A stretch of 6,260 nt of DNA, taken from assembly GCA_965120355.1 (NCBI GenBank), contig CBCPMX010000005.1, positions 1 through 6,260 of the forward strand. Reading direction: 5' to 3'. A model generated the notes under the pieces. It saw only the letters and a list, made by a program, of their open reading frames with translations, made no database searches and had not been told where the DNA came from. The DNA is from CBCPMX01 sp965120355 (GTDB lineage Bacteria; Bacillota; Clostridia; Oscillospirales; Oscillospiraceae). Below are positions 6,257 to 6,260 of the stretch, piece after piece. The position numbers and the translations under genes are program-made. The number at the start of each line of letters is the position of its first letter. Position 1 is the first letter of the stretch.

Positions 6257-6260
6257 CGGG
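6152..6260 (-). pseudogene. Fragment of an N6-adenine DNA methyltransferase (motif I)
   Basis: About 36 codons read PVERTRKQKLEAFQQELASL followed by TFLDPACGSGNFLTET. DPACGSGNF is the S-adenosylmethionine-binding motif I of gamma-class N6-adenine DNA methyltransferases. The fuller pattern LASLTFxDPACGSGNFLTETY is typical of large methyltransferases carried on integrative elements and plasmids in Firmicutes. The catalytic NPPY/DPPY motif IV and target-recognition domain are missing, because similarity stops after FLTET and changes in the next codon to solute-binding-protein sequence without a frameshift. The fragment is open at the window edge, so the upstream part may exist beyond it. It cannot be a working methyltransferase as joined here. 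Confidence 0.7.

Overview
The window looks like chromosome from a moderately GC-rich Gram-positive anaerobe, most likely a Clostridia/Oscillospiraceae-type gut bacterium. This is inferred from strong AAGGAG ribosome binding sites, sigma-A-like promoters, a TTG start, and protein sequences that read like Firmicutes families. It holds four complete genes and one gene with a composite, incomplete 5' end at the right edge. No rRNA, tRNA, CRISPR array or insertion sequence was seen.

Layout: (1) 103-1533, minus strand: a membrane permease of the nucleobase-transporter (NCS2-like) fold, with a weak candidate terminator in 31-72. (2) 1534-1831: a divergent control region with one promoter facing each way and nothing coding. 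(3) 1832-4561, plus strand: a tight three-gene cluster of a PLP-dependent aminotransferase, pyrroline-5-carboxylate reductase (proC) and a ZIP-family metal transporter. The first two overlap by ATGA and the third follows after 7 bases. (4) 4562-4741: a convergent intergenic region with a strong 13-bp-stem terminator and a perfect 18-bp palindrome. (5) 4742 to the right edge, minus strand: the body of a family-1 ABC solute-binding protein whose signal peptide and N-terminus are missing and replaced in frame by about 35 codons of a DNA adenine methyltransferase (motif I, DPACGSGNF).

The aminotransferase and ProC both act in amino-acid metabolism, and ProC makes proline. Co-transcription with a divalent-metal importer is visible in the layout, but the functional reason is not. 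The permease promoter lies back to back with the cluster promoter, so shared control is possible. I see no previously undescribed system here. The item most worth checking is the methyltransferase/solute-binding-protein junction near 6152. It lies close to the window end and is more likely an assembly chimera or recombination scar than a designed fusion protein.
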